Source: Microbacterium sp. SORGH_AS_0428
Lineage (GTDB): Bacteria; Actinomycetota; Actinomycetes; Actinomycetales; Microbacteriaceae
Reading direction: 5' to 3'
Assembly (NCBI RefSeq): GCF_031453615.1
Contig: NZ_JAVIZT010000001.1
Coordinates: 310,001-374,000, forward strand
DNA length: 64,000 nucleotides
This document shows positions 20,397 through 32,402 of the stretch, piece after piece. The notes beneath the pieces were generated by a model. It saw only the letters and a list, made by a program, of their open reading frames with translations. It did not search any database and was not told the DNA's origin. The stretch's first letter is position 1. The number at the start of each line of letters is the position of its first letter. The position numbers were made by a program, and so were the translations under genes.

Positions 20397-20400
<4 letters not shown>
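19540..20400 (-). CDS. pyrF: Orotidine 5'-phosphate decarboxylase (type 2)
   Basis: PyrF decarboxylates OMP to UMP, the last step of pyrimidine synthesis. The 286-residue length and the motif [11 protein letters not shown] (Lys98, Asp101) place it in the longer type 2 subfamily found in mycobacteria. The N-terminal CVGIDPH substrate loop is intact. The GTG start overlaps the carB stop (GTGA) and the C-terminus overlaps the mIHF-gmk start by eight bases, so it is coupled on both sides. pyrD and pyrE are not in this window. Confidence 0.96.
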
Positions 20401-23683
<3,283 letters not shown>

Positions 23684-23684
<1 letters not shown>

Positions 23685-24838
23685 TACTTGGTGTCCTTCT
23701 TGCTCTGCTCGGCGATGACCATGTCCCGGAACCGGTCGAAGAGGTAGTTCGCGTCGTGCGGGCCGGCGGCGGCCTCCGGGTGGTACTGCACGCTGAACGC
23801 GGGGATGTCGAGGGCGCGCAAGCCCTCGACGACCTGGTCGTTGAGGCCGACGTGGCTGACCTCGACGCGGCCGTAGCCGTTGGGGCTGTCACTCACGCCG
23901 TCCAGCGGCGCGTCCACGGCGAAACCGTGGTTGTGCGCGGTGATCTCCACGCGCCCGGTCGTGCGGTCCATGACGGGCTGGTTGATGCCGCGGTGACCGA
24001 AGGGCAGCTTGTACGTGCCGTAGCCCAATGCGCGTCCCAGCAGCTGGTTGCCGAAGCAGATGCCGAAGAACGGCAGGCGGTCATCGAGGACCGCGCGCAG
24101 CAGCTCCACGTGATCGGCGGACGCCGCCGGGTCACCGGGACCGTTGGAGTAGAACACCGCGACGGGATCGATCGCACGGATCTCCTCGATCGTGGCCGTC
24201 TGCGGCAGCACGTGCACGTCGAATCCACGAGCGGCGAGGTTGTCGATCGTCGCCTTCTTGACACCGAGGTCCAGCACGGCGAGGTTGCCGACGCGCTCCG
24301 CGGTCGCGGGGGTGATCTCGGTCTCGACCACGGAGACGGATGCGGACAGGTTCTGCCCCGCCATCGCCGGCGCCTCGCGCACGATGCGAAGCTGCTCCTC
24401 GGGCTCGATCGCGGCGGCGTCGCCCGAGAAGATCCCGCCGCGCATGCTGCCGGCGGAGCGGATGTGGCGCGTCACGGCACGGGTGTCGATCCCGCTGATG
24501 CCGACGATGCCGTCGTTCGTCAGCGCGTCGTCGAGCGACTCGTCGGCACGCCAGTTGGAGACGACCCGCGAGGGGTCGCGCACGATGTACCCGGCGACCC
24601 AGATGCGCCGCGACTCGGGGTCCTCGTCGTTGACACCGGTGTTGCCGATGTGCGGCGCGGTCTGCAGGACGATCTGTCCCGCGTAGGAGGGGTCGGTGAG
24701 GGTCTCCTGGTAGCCGGTCATGCCGGTGGCGAAGACGACCTCGCCGACAGTGGTGCCGGTGGCGCCGTAGGCGCGGCCGGTGTGGCGTGTGCCGTCCTCG
24801 AGGACGAGGACGGCCGGTCCGGTGCGGAAGAGAGTCAT
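23684..24838 (-). CDS. carA: Carbamoyl-phosphate synthase small (glutaminase) subunit
   Basis: CarA hydrolyses glutamine and passes ammonia to CarB. The 384-residue protein has the CPSase small-chain domain at the N-terminus ([24 protein letters not shown]) and a class I glutaminase domain with the nucleophile in [12 protein letters not shown] and the His-Glu pair in [13 protein letters not shown] start it at the ATG at 24838, which overlaps the previous stop (ATGA) and matches the family N-terminus, rather than using the longer upstream reading of the same frame. Confidence 0.97.
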
Positions 24839-25347
24839 ACGTCGGTTCCCGTCGAGGTGGGGTGGGGCAGGATCGCGTCGAGGGCGGCGGCGACCGCGCG
24901 TGCCGAGGCGTCCTGCGGGCGGAAGTAGGAGTCGACGAGCAGCTCGTCGTCGATGCGCCAGGTGAGGCGTGCGAGCCCGTCGCGCTCGACCACACGGTCG
25001 ATCGTGACGGTGGCCTGCTGCGCGGACACGAGTCGCGTTCTGTCGATGAACACCGGCTCGCCGCCGTGGGCAAGCAGTGCCACGCCGGCGTCGGTGATCA
25101 GGAGGTCGGCCTTGGCGCGGAATCCGAGTCCTCGAACGGCGAGGCGTTCCAGGGCGGTGTCGTGCGCGGTCGTCGCCACGTACAGGCCCGCGAAGCGTGC
25201 GAGCACGTCCGCATCGGCGGGCGGCGATCCGAGCGGCGCGGCAAGGCCGCTGTCTCGTCGGACGCGCCGCAGCCAGCCCCAGAGCATGAGGCCTATGAGC
25301 AGCAGAGCCACGGCGAGCATGACCAGCAGCGCGCCCTCCCGGCTCAT
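24835..25347 (-). CDS. Conserved membrane protein between pyrC and carA (PH-like)
   Basis: This 170-residue protein has one N-terminal membrane helix (about residues 6-24, followed by RRVRR on the inside) and a soluble domain with two predicted beta-rich parts containing [15 protein letters not shown]. By position and shape it corresponds to M. tuberculosis Rv1382, between pyrC and carA, described as a PH-like or membrane/export protein of unknown function. It overlaps both neighbours by four bases and is thus embedded in the pyr operon. Co-expression with pyrimidine synthesis is certain; a role in it is not. Confidence 0.85.
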   Translation of the reverse strand: MSREGALLVMLAVALLLIGLMLWGWLRRVRRDSGLAAPLGSPPADADVLARFAGLYVATTAHDTALERLAVRGLGFRAKADLLITDAGVALLAHGGEPVFIDRTRLVSAQQATVTIDRVVERDGLARLTWRIDDELLVDSYFRPQDASARAVAAALDAILPHPTSTGTDV

Positions 25348-26654
25348 GCGCGCACCTCCGCCGCATCCACCACGACGCCGTCACGCACCGTCGCCACGCC
25401 GGCGCGGAACGTCCAGCGCGTCGAACCCGGCAGCTCACGCCCGAGGTAGGGCGAGTTGGTGCTGCGGCCACGGAGGTCGTCGACGGCGAACGTCGCGCGC
25501 ACACCGTCGTCGTACAGAGCCAGATGAGCCGGCTCGCCCACGGCGAGCGGACGGCCGTGTCCCTGCAGGCGGCCGATCGCGGCCGGTGCACTGCTCATGA
25601 CGCGCGCGACGTCCGGCCAGTCGAGCAGACCCGTCTCGACCATGGCGTGGTGCACGACGCGCAGGGCGCTCTCGAGTCCGACCATGCCGTTGGCCGCAGC
25701 CTGCCACTCGCAGGCCTTCGCCTCGGCGGGATGCGGTGCGTGATCGGTCGCGACGATGTCGATCGTGCCGTCCGCGAGGCCCTCCCGGACCGCCTGCACG
25801 TCCTCGTCCCGCCGCAACGGCGGGTTCACCTTGAACCGCGCGTCGTACCCGCGAACGAGTTCTTCGGTCAACAGCAGGTGGTGCGGGGTGACCTCTGCGG
25901 TCACCGTGATGCCCCGCTTCTTCGCCCAGCGGATGATGTCAACGCTGCCGGCTGTGGAGAGGTGGCAGACGTGCAGACGCGAGCCGACGTGCTCCGCGAG
26001 CAGGACATCGCGGGCGATGATCGACTCCTCGGCGACCGCCGGCCACCCGGTGAGCCCCAGCTCGGCGGACACGGCGCCCTCGTTCATCTGGGCGCCCTCG
26101 GTCAGCCGCGGGTCCTGCGCGTGCTGGGCGATCACGCCGTCGAACGCCTTCACGTACTCGAGGGCGCGACGCATGATGAGCGGATCGAAGACGCAGAAGC
26201 CGTCGTCGCTGAACACGCGCACGCGCGCCCGGGAATGGGCCATCGCGCCCAGCTCCGCCAGCCGCTCGCCCTTCTGACCGACCGTGACCGCTCCGATGGG
26301 CTGGACGTCGACGAAGCCCGCGGCCTCACCGAGCGCGAGCTCCTGTTCGACGACCCCGGCCGTGTCGGCGACGGGCGATGTGTTCGGCATGGCGAACAGC
26401 GCCGTGTACCCGCCGGCGGCGCCCGCCCTGGAGCCGGTGAGGATGGTCTCCGATGCCTCGTAGCCGGGTTCCCGGAGATGCGTGTGCAGATCCACCAGGC
26501 CGGGAAGTGCGACCAGACCGTCGGCGTCGATGACCTCGGCCCCGCTTCGGCTGAGTCCGCTGCCCATCTCCTGGATCAGGCCGTCCGCGACGACGAGATC
26601 GACCGCGGCGGCGCCGACCGGCCGCACACCGCGGATCACGTACGTTCCGCTCAT
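25344..26654 (-). CDS. pyrC: Dihydroorotase
   Basis: PyrC cyclises carbamoyl aspartate to dihydroorotate. The 436-residue amidohydrolase has the metal ligands His57 and His59 in [10 protein letters not shown], further ligands in HVCHLSTAG and VTPHH, and the catalytic aspartate in IVATDHAPH. This is the class I/long type that usually pairs with PyrB in other bacteria. Overlaps with pyrB upstream and the membrane gene downstream (four bases each) indicate coupled translation. Confidence 0.97.
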   Translation of the reverse strand: MSGTYVIRGVRPVGAAAVDLVVADGLIQEMGSGLSRSGAEVIDADGLVALPGLVDLHTHLREPGYEASETILTGSRAGAAGGYTALFAMPNTSPVADTAGVVEQELALGEAAGFVDVQPIGAVTVGQKGERLAELGAMAHSRARVRVFSDDGFCVFDPLIMRRALEYVKAFDGVIAQHAQDPRLTEGAQMNEGAVSAELGLTGWPAVAEESIIARDVLLAEHVGSRLHVCHLSTAGSVDIIRWAKKRGITVTAEVTPHHLLLTEELVRGYDARFKVNPPLRRDEDVQAVREGLADGTIDIVATDHAPHPAEAKACEWQAAANGMVGLESALRVVHHAMVETGLLDWPDVARVMSSAPAAIGRLQGHGRPLAVGEPAHLALYDDGVRATFAVDDLRGRSTNSPYLGRELPGSTRWTFRAGVATVRDGVVVDAAEVRA

Positions 26655-27619
26655 GACGCACCTTCTTTCTCGGAGGCGGGGCGTTCGCCCGCAAGCAGCA
26701 GGTACAGCACGGCCATCCGCACGGATACGCCGTTGGTGACCTGCTCGAGCACCGTGGATCGCGGCGAATCCGCCGCCGCAGCGGAGATCTCCAGCCCGCG
26801 GTTCATCGGCCCAGGGTGCATGACAATGCTATCGGCCGGCAGCGCGTCGAGACGCTCGCCGTCCAAGCCCCAGGCTCTCGCGTACTCGCGCTCGGTCGGG
26901 AAGTACGCCGCGTTCATCCGCTCGAGCTGGATACGCAGCATCATGAGCGCGTCCGGGCCCGCGGCGATGGCACGGTCGAGGTCGTACTCGATCGACGCGG
27001 GCCACGCCGACACGTCCTGCGGGATGAGGGTGGGCGGCCCGACGAGAGTGATCCGCGCTCCCAGGGTGTGCAGCAGCCACACGTTGGAGCGCGCCACGCG
27101 CGAATGCAGGATGTCGCCGACGATCGTGACGGACACTCCCGAGAGGTCGCGCCCCCGGCTGTCGGCACCGAACAGGCGCTTGCGCAGCGTGAACGCGTCC
27201 AGCAGAGCCTGGGTGGGGTGCTCGTGCGTGCCGTCGCCGGCGTTGACCACGCCGGCGGTGATCCAGCCGCTCGTGGCGAGTGTCCGAGGAGCCCCGGAGG
27301 CGCCGTGTCGGATGACGACCGCATCCGCGCCCATGGCCTGCAGCGTCTGGGCGGTGTCCTGCAGGGACTCCCCCTTCGACACGCTCGAGCCCTTGGCCGA
27401 GAAGTTGATGACGTCGGCGGACAGGCGCTTGGCCGCCGCCTCGAAGGAGATCCGGGTGCGGGTCGAGTCCTCGAAGAAGAGGTTCACCACCGTCTTGCCG
27501 CGCAGAGTCGGCAGCTTCTTGATCTCGCGCTGCTGCGTGTCCGCCATGTCTTCGGCGACGTCGAGGATGCGCAGGGCCTGCTCACGGTCGAGCGTGCGGG
27601 TGTCCAGGAGGTTCCTCAT
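26651..27619 (-). CDS. pyrB: Aspartate carbamoyltransferase catalytic subunit
   Basis: PyrB condenses carbamoyl phosphate with aspartate, the committed step of pyrimidine synthesis. The 322-residue protein has the carbamoyl-phosphate loop FFEDSTRTR, the KGESLQDT loop, and [12 protein letters not shown]. No regulatory pyrI gene is present; control is expected through PyrR at the mRNA. ATGA overlaps join it to pyrR and pyrC. Confidence 0.98.
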   Translation of the reverse strand: MRNLLDTRTLDREQALRILDVAEDMADTQQREIKKLPTLRGKTVVNLFFEDSTRTRISFEAAAKRLSADVINFSAKGSSVSKGESLQDTAQTLQAMGADAVVIRHGASGAPRTLATSGWITAGVVNAGDGTHEHPTQALLDAFTLRKRLFGADSRGRDLSGVSVTIVGDILHSRVARSNVWLLHTLGARITLVGPPTLIPQDVSAWPASIEYDLDRAIAAGPDALMMLRIQLERMNAAYFPTEREYARAWGLDGERLDALPADSIVMHPGPMNRGLEISAAAADSPRSTVLEQVTNGVSVRMAVLYLLLAGERPASEKEGAS

Positions 27620-28146
27620 GACTCGATCGTCACCTCCTCGACGCCGTCGGTCTCGGCGAGGCGGACGTTGACGCGCTCGTCGCGCGCGCTCGGAAGGTTC
27701 TTGCCGACGAAGTCCGGGCGGATCGGAAGCTCGCGATGGCCTCGATCGATCAACGCCGCCAACCGCACCGCCGCGGGGCGTCCGATGTCCTGCAGTGCGT
27801 CGAGAGCGGCCCGGATGCTCCGACCGGAGAAGAGCACGTCGTCGACGAGAACCACAGTGCGGTGGTCGATGCCGCCCGCGGGGATCTCGGTGCGATGCGG
27901 CGCACGGGTGGGGTTGCTCGCGAGGTCGTCCCGGTACATCGTGACGTCGAGAGCGCCCACGGGCACCGGTGCTCCGCCGAAATCGGCGACGAGGGCGCCG
28001 ATGCGGCGGGCCAGGGGCACCCCTCTGGTCGGGATGCCGAGGATCACCAGCCCTTCCGGACCGCGGTTGGACTCCAGGATCTCGTGGGAGATCCGAGTCA
28101 GGGCTCTGGCGATGTCGGCCTCATGCAGCACGGTTCGCGTGCTCAT
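27616..28146 (-). CDS. pyrR: Pyrimidine operon RNA-binding regulator / uracil phosphoribosyltransferase
   Basis: PyrR binds a hairpin in the pyr leader RNA when UMP is abundant and lowers expression of the operon. Many members also have weak uracil phosphoribosyltransferase activity. The 176-residue protein has the PRPP motif [18 protein letters not shown], the [10 protein letters not shown] flap and basic residues suited to RNA binding. The ATG at 28146 is chosen because a GGGAG ribosome-binding site lies 6-7 bases upstream and [11 protein letters not shown] is the family start. A PyrR-binding loop lies in its own 50-base leader, so autoregulation of the whole pyr block is likely. Confidence 0.97.
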   Translation of the reverse strand: MSTRTVLHEADIARALTRISHEILESNRGPEGLVILGIPTRGVPLARRIGALVADFGGAPVPVGALDVTMYRDDLASNPTRAPHRTEIPAGGIDHRTVVLVDDVLFSGRSIRAALDALQDIGRPAAVRLAALIDRGHRELPIRPDFVGKNLPSARDERVNVRLAETDGVEEVTIES

Positions 28147-28152
28147 CCGCCG

Positions 28153-28186
28153 CTCCCTTCTCCGCCTCACAGGACGGGGTTAAAGG
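28153..28186 (-). promoter_or_regulatory. PyrR-binding RNA hairpin overlapping the pyrR ribosome-binding site
   Basis: Read on the minus strand, the leader contains GUCCUGUGAGGC (28176-28164). It fits the PyrR recognition loop ARUCCNGNGAGGYU, with the closing A-U pair replaced by C-G. CCG (28177-28175) and CGG (28164-28162) close the loop. CCUU (28186-28183) can pair with AAGG (28159-28156), which is part of the Shine-Dalgarno region. Binding of PyrR would stabilise the structure and block translation, as in mycobacteria. No terminator follows, so translational rather than transcriptional attenuation is inferred. Confidence 0.75.
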
Positions 28187-28204
28187 TTGCTCTGGTTTGT
28201 GTAC

Positions 28205-28210
28205 AGACTA
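28205..28210 (-). promoter_or_regulatory. Probable -10 hexamer (TAGTCT) of the pyr operon
   Basis: TAGTCT on the minus strand lies about 59 bases before the pyrR ATG, leaving a roughly 50-base leader that contains the complete PyrR-binding hairpin. No convincing -35 was recognised. Confidence 0.45.
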
Positions 28211-28251
28211 TCGCAGACGGCCGGCTCCGCGCCCGGTGGCGCGGACGCTGT

Positions 28252-28257
28252 TAGGCT
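28252..28257 (+). promoter_or_regulatory. Probable -10 hexamer (TAGGCT) of the mevalonate operon
   Basis: TAGGCT lies 13 bases before the mvk ATG, with no Shine-Dalgarno in between, giving a leader of at most a few bases. It diverges from the pyr promoter about 45 bases away. Confidence 0.45.
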
Positions 28258-28270
28258 CGCGTGCGTTCCT

Positions 28271-29263
28271 ATGACCAGTTCTTCCGCCCGTCCCGCGCGC
28301 CCATCCGATGCGCCGGCGACGCCGACCCCCACTGCCGCAGCGAGCGGGCGGGCATCCGGCAAGGCGATCCTCCTCGGCGAGCACGCTGTCGTCTACGCAC
28401 GGCCCGCGCTCGCCATTCCGCTCTCCGCCCTTCAGGTGCGAGCCGACGTGCGCCGGTCGAGCGCTCCGAGCCACCTGCACAGCGACCTGTACGACGGACC
28501 CCTCGCCGCAGCACCCGCACGCCTCGGTCCCACGGCCATGGCGGCCGCCGCAGCGCTCGAGGCGGTCGGCGCCGCCGGTGAGTCGATCGATCTCCGTATC
28601 GCGAGCACCCTGCCTGCCGAGCGCGGCGTCGGCTCCTCGGCCGCCGTCGCCGCCGCCGTCGTGCGCGCGGTCGCCGCGGCGTTCGGGACCGTTCTGGATG
28701 CTGCCGCCGAGCACGAGCTGATCCAGCGGGCCGAGCGTGTCGCTCACGTGTCGCCGAGCGGTCTCGACGCGCACGCCGTGCGTGCCGGCGCGCCGATCTG
28801 GTTCGAGGACGGAGCCGTGTCGCCCGTCGCCGTGGCCGCGCCGCTCACATTCGTGATCGCCGACACCGGGGTCGCCGGCCGCACGAGAGAAGCAGTCGCG
28901 AGTGTGCGCGCGCGTCACGATGAAGACCCGCGGGGAACGACGGCCCTCCTCGACGAGTTGGGTGAGCTGACCCGCGACGCCCGCACGCACCTCGCCACCG
29001 GTGATGCCCGGAGCCTGGGCGCCGTCATGGACCGGGGTCACACGGCGCTCGATCGTCTGGGTGTGGGCGACCCGGCACTCGACGAACTCGCCGCCACGGC
29101 GCGCGCACACGGTGCCTGGGGAGCGAAACTTACCGGCGGCGGTCGCGGCGGATGCGTCCTCGTGCTGACCCGAGACGACGAAAGCGCCGCCGACGTCGCC
29201 GGTGCCCTGCGCGCCGCGGGAGCGGCCGCGACCTGGACCACCACGGTGGAGGCGACGACATGA
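28271..29263 (+). CDS. mvk: Mevalonate kinase
   Basis: Mvk phosphorylates mevalonate with ATP, the first kinase step of the mevalonate route to isoprenoids. The 330-residue GHMP kinase has GKAILLGEHAVVY (about 30-42), the ATP loop PAERGVGSSAAVAAA (about 115-129) and the C-terminal GAWGAKLTGGGRGGC. The first 26 residues are a low-complexity Ser/Pro/Ala/Thr lead. The ATG at 28271 is the first plausible start after the -10 element; a GTG at 28261 is out of frame. It opens a six-gene operon with ATGA or GTGA couplings, in the same order as the Streptomyces CL190 mevalonate cluster. Confidence 0.95.
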   Translation: MTSSSARPARPSDAPATPTPTAAASGRASGKAILLGEHAVVYARPALAIPLSALQVRADVRRSSAPSHLHSDLYDGPLAAAPARLGPTAMAAAAALEAVGAAGESIDLRIASTLPAERGVGSSAAVAAAVVRAVAAAFGTVLDAAAEHELIQRAERVAHVSPSGLDAHAVRAGAPIWFEDGAVSPVAVAAPLTFVIADTGVAGRTREAVASVRARHDEDPRGTTALLDELGELTRDARTHLATGDARSLGAVMDRGHTALDRLGVGDPALDELAATARAHGAWGAKLTGGGRGGCVLVLTRDDESAADVAGALRAAGAAATWTTTVEATT

Positions 29264-30228
29264 CCGAGGCACGCGCGATCGCGCATCCGAACATCGCGCT
29301 GGTGAAGTACTGGGGCAAGGCCGACCCGGCGCTCAACCTGCCGGCGACCGGCAGCCTGTCGATGACGCTCGGCGTGTTTCCCACGACCACGACCGTCGTG
29401 GTGGACGACGCGCTGGACACCGACGTGTTCGTGCTCAACGGCCGAGAGCAGTCGGGGGTCCCCGCCGAGCGCACGGCGCGTTTCCTCGACCTCGTGCGCG
29501 GGCTCTCCGGTTCAGCGCTGCGCGCGCGTGTGGAGTCGCACAACACGGTGCCGTCGGCAGCGGGACTCGCGTCCTCCGCGGCCGGCTTCGCCGCACTCGC
29601 CGGTGCCGCCGCATCCGCCTACGGACTGCAGCTGAGCGCGCGGGAGCTCAGCAGACTCGCCCGTCGCGGTTCGGGTTCCGCCGCACGCTCGATCTTCGGC
29701 GGCTTCGCCCTCTGGCACGCCGGCGACGACGAGCAGTCGTACGCCGAACCGCTGCCGGCGCCGGCGGATCTCGCGATGGTCGTGGCGATCGTCGACAGCG
29801 GCGAGAAGCAGGTCTCCAGCCGGGAAGCGATGCGCCGCACGGCGGATACCTCACCTTTCTATCCCGCGTGGATCACCTCCACAGCGGCGACGCTCGAGGA
29901 GGCGCGGCGCGCGTGCGTCGAGGGCGATGTGGCGCAGCTCGGACGTCTGACCGAGAACAACGCCCTTCGGATGCACGCCGTGATCCAGGCCTCGGCACCG
30001 TCCATCCGCTACCTGTCCCCGACGAGCATCGCGCTCTTCGACCGCGTGGCGGCGCTGCGCGACGCGGGCCTGGAATCGTACGCGACAGCGGACGCGGGCC
30101 CGAACGTCGTCGCCCTGTGCCGCGCCGCGGACGCGGAATCCGTCGCGGGCGAGCTCGGCGCGCTCGCCGAGACGGTCGTCGCGCTGCCGGGACCCGGGCT
30201 GGTGGTCGGCGGAAGGTCCGTCGGATGA
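29260..30228 (+). CDS. mvaD: Diphosphomevalonate decarboxylase
   Basis: MvaD converts mevalonate diphosphate to isopentenyl diphosphate with ATP. The 322-residue GHMP protein has the substrate motif HPNIALVKYWGK, the ATP loop NTVPSAAGLASSAAGFAAL, GSGSAARSIFGGF and the C-terminal TADAGPNV containing the catalytic aspartate. The ATG overlaps the mvk stop by four bases, and its own stop overlaps the pmk ATG. It is 322 residues long, a normal size, and shows no defect. Confidence 0.96.
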   Translation: MTEARAIAHPNIALVKYWGKADPALNLPATGSLSMTLGVFPTTTTVVVDDALDTDVFVLNGREQSGVPAERTARFLDLVRGLSGSALRARVESHNTVPSAAGLASSAAGFAALAGAAASAYGLQLSARELSRLARRGSGSAARSIFGGFALWHAGDDEQSYAEPLPAPADLAMVVAIVDSGEKQVSSREAMRRTADTSPFYPAWITSTAATLEEARRACVEGDVAQLGRLTENNALRMHAVIQASAPSIRYLSPTSIALFDRVAALRDAGLESYATADAGPNVVALCRAADAESVAGELGALAETVVALPGPGLVVGGRSVG

Positions 30229-31317
30229 CCGCGCCGATCGTCGTCCGCGCGCCGGGCAAGCTCTTCATCGCGGGCGAGTACGCGGTCGTGACTCCCGGCG
30301 AGCCCGCCGTGCTCGTCGCCGTCGATCGCTACCTGACGGTCCGACTCACGCCCAGTGCGGACTCCGGGAGCGTTCATTCGCCCGAGTTCGGCCGCACTCC
30401 CCTGGTGTGGGGCCGGGCGGGTGATGGGCTCACGATCGATGCCGAGCATCATCCCTACGAGTACGTGCTCGCCGCCATCACCCTCGCCGAGCGCCTGCGT
30501 TCCCGAGCGCGGTCTGCCGGCGCGGTACTACGACCTGCGCATCGACAGCGGACTCGACGACGCGTCCGGCCGGAAGTTCGGTCTCGGATCGTCCGCGGCG
30601 GTCACGATCGCGACGATCCGCGCGATCGACGAGTTCTACGGGTTCGCGCTCTCCCGACGCGATGTGTACCGCCTGGCCCTGCTGGCCACCATCCGTGTCG
30701 CTCCCCAGGCTTCCGGGGGCGACCTGGCGGCCAGCGCGTTCGGCGGCTGGATCTCCTATCGCTCGCCCGATCGCGAAGTGCTTCGAGCATCACTCGACGC
30801 GGAGGCGTCGGTCGCCGATCTGCTGGCGTCGCGCGGGTGGGATTCGCTGGACATCGCCCGCCTCGCGCCGCCCGCGTCCCTCCGCTTCCTCGTCGGCTGG
30901 ACCGGTCGACCGGCATCCACCGAGCGGCTCGTCGACGCGGTGCGAGACGGCTCCGGCGCCATGGACTACCCGGCGTTCCTGCTCGACTCCCGCGCGTGCG
31001 TGACGGACCTGGCGCGAGCCCTGGACGACGCCGACGACACCGCCACACTCGACGCCGTCCGCCGGGCGCGGCGGTTGCTGCGCCGCCTCGGGCGAAGCGC
31101 CGGTGTCGCCATCGAGACGGATGCGCTCGCCGCGCTCTGCGACACGGCGGAAGCGGCCGGGGCGGCGGCGAAGTCCTCGGGCGCCGGCGGCGGCGACTGC
31201 GGCATCGTGCTGGCACCGGAGGACGCCGACATCGCCGGCATGCTCCGCGACTGGGAGGAACGCGACATCCGGCGACTGACACTGTCGGTGTCCCCCGCAG
31301 AGGGAGGAGCGCCGTGA
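30225..31317 (+). pseudogene. pmk: Phosphomevalonate kinase, interrupted by an apparent +1 frameshift
   Basis: Pmk phosphorylates phosphomevalonate to the diphosphate, the MvaD substrate. Two reading frames together encode a normal GHMP-type kinase of about 363 residues. The first frame, from the ATG at 30225, gives VRAPGKLFIAGEYAVV through TLAERLRS. After about 30503 the homology continues in the next frame with ERGLPARYYDLRIDSGL, KFGLGSSAAVTIA and SSGAGGGDCGI, ending at the TGA at 31315-31317. Removing one C from the CCC at 30502-30504 restores a single frame. The rest of the gene has no stops and keeps the ATP-binding loops. It could be a sequencing indel, a recent mutation or recoding at TCC-CGA. 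Start and stop both overlap their neighbours (ATGA, GTGA). Confidence 0.85.
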
Positions 31318-32402
31318 GCGCCGCGGACCGCAAGGACGATCACGTGCGGCTCGCCGCCGCTCAGCATCCACTCGTCGCCGGCAACGGCTTCGACGACGTC
31401 CGCTTCCTGCACCACGCCCTCTCCGGCATCGATGCCGCCGAGGTGGCGCTCGACACCGAGGTGGCAGGGCGGCACTGGTCCGCGCCGTTCTACATCAACG
31501 CGATGACCGGCGGCAGCGCCCGCACGGGCGAGATCAACCGCGCGCTCGCCCGCGCCGCCGCGGCAGCGCGTGTCCCGATCGCTTCGGGCTCGATGAGCGT
31601 CGCACTCGACGATGCGGATGCGGCGCCGACGTTCCGCGTGCTGCGCGAGGAGAACCCGGACGGCCTCCTGTTCGCCAACATCGGCATCGAGCGCTCAGCG
31701 GATGACGCCCGTCGCGCGGTCGAGCTCATCGACGCCGACGCCCTGCAGATCCACGTGAACGCCGTGCAGGAGATCGTGATGCCGGAGGGTGGACGCTCCT
31801 TCGGCCACTGGGTCGCCTCTCTGGAGCGCATCGTCGCAGCCGTCGACGTCCCCGTCGTCGTCAAGGAGGTCGGGTTCGGTCTCAGTCGACGCACCCTGTC
31901 CGTCCTCGGTGAGATCGGGGTCTCCGCCGCCGACGTCGCCGGCCGCGGAGGAACCGACTTCGTGCAGATCGAGAACGCGCGCCGAGCCGGTGCCGACTTC
32001 GGCTACCTGGCCGGATGGGGACAGAGCGCCGTCGAGTGTCTGCTCGACGCCCCCTCGGACGCGCCTCCGCTGCTCGCCTCCGGAGGAGTGCGCACGCCTC
32101 TCGACATCGTCAGAGGCCTCGCCCTCGGCGCACGAGCCGTCGGTGTATCCGGCACCTTCCTGCGGATCGTCCTCGACGGGGGCTCGGATGCCCTGTCGGT
32201 GGCGCTCGAGGCATGGAAGACCCAGCTCCGAGCCCTCCTGACCGTCCTCGGTGCGCGCACGAGTGCGGACCTGGTCTGGACGGATCTGATCATCGGCGGC
32301 GAGACCGCCGACTTCGCGCGAGCACGCGCGATCGACATCACCTCGCTGGCGCATCGATCCGATGCGCTCAGCGCACCTGGAAGGAGCCGGAATGACCGGT
32401 GA
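31314..32402 (+). CDS. fni: Type 2 isopentenyl-diphosphate delta-isomerase
   Basis: Fni interconverts isopentenyl and dimethylallyl diphosphate using reduced FMN, unlike the metal-dependent type 1 enzyme. The 362-residue TIM barrel starts with RKDDHVRLA and shows NAMTGGS, LQIHVNAVQEIVMPEG (including the catalytic glutamine region), VVKEVGFG, RGGTDF and the FMN-phosphate motif ASGGVRTPLD. The GTG has a strong GGGAGGAG ribosome-binding site and overlaps the pmk stop by four bases. Its frame is the same as that of the pmk N-terminal part, and no stop lies between them. Type 2 isomerase fits the CL190-like gene order. Confidence 0.95.
   Translation: MSAADRKDDHVRLAAAQHPLVAGNGFDDVRFLHHALSGIDAAEVALDTEVAGRHWSAPFYINAMTGGSARTGEINRALARAAAAARVPIASGSMSVALDDADAAPTFRVLREENPDGLLFANIGIERSADDARRAVELIDADALQIHVNAVQEIVMPEGGRSFGHWVASLERIVAAVDVPVVVKEVGFGLSRRTLSVLGEIGVSAADVAGRGGTDFVQIENARRAGADFGYLAGWGQSAVECLLDAPSDAPPLLASGGVRTPLDIVRGLALGARAVGVSGTFLRIVLDGGSDALSVALEAWKTQLRALLTVLGARTSADLVWTDLIIGGETADFARARAIDITSLAHRSDALSAPGRSRNDR

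Noticed and set aside
28261..28581. A GTG-initiated frame of 106 codons just after the TAGGCT hexamer upstream of mvk.
   Set aside because: It overlaps mvk in another frame and has no recognisable protein features. The mvk frame carries clear kinase motifs.
30498..30510. Programmed +1 frameshifting as the main explanation for the pmk frame change.
   Set aside because: TCC-CGA can be imagined as a slip site, but there is no upstream Shine-Dalgarno-like stimulator or clear downstream pseudoknot, and no known precedent in this gene. A point indel is simpler.
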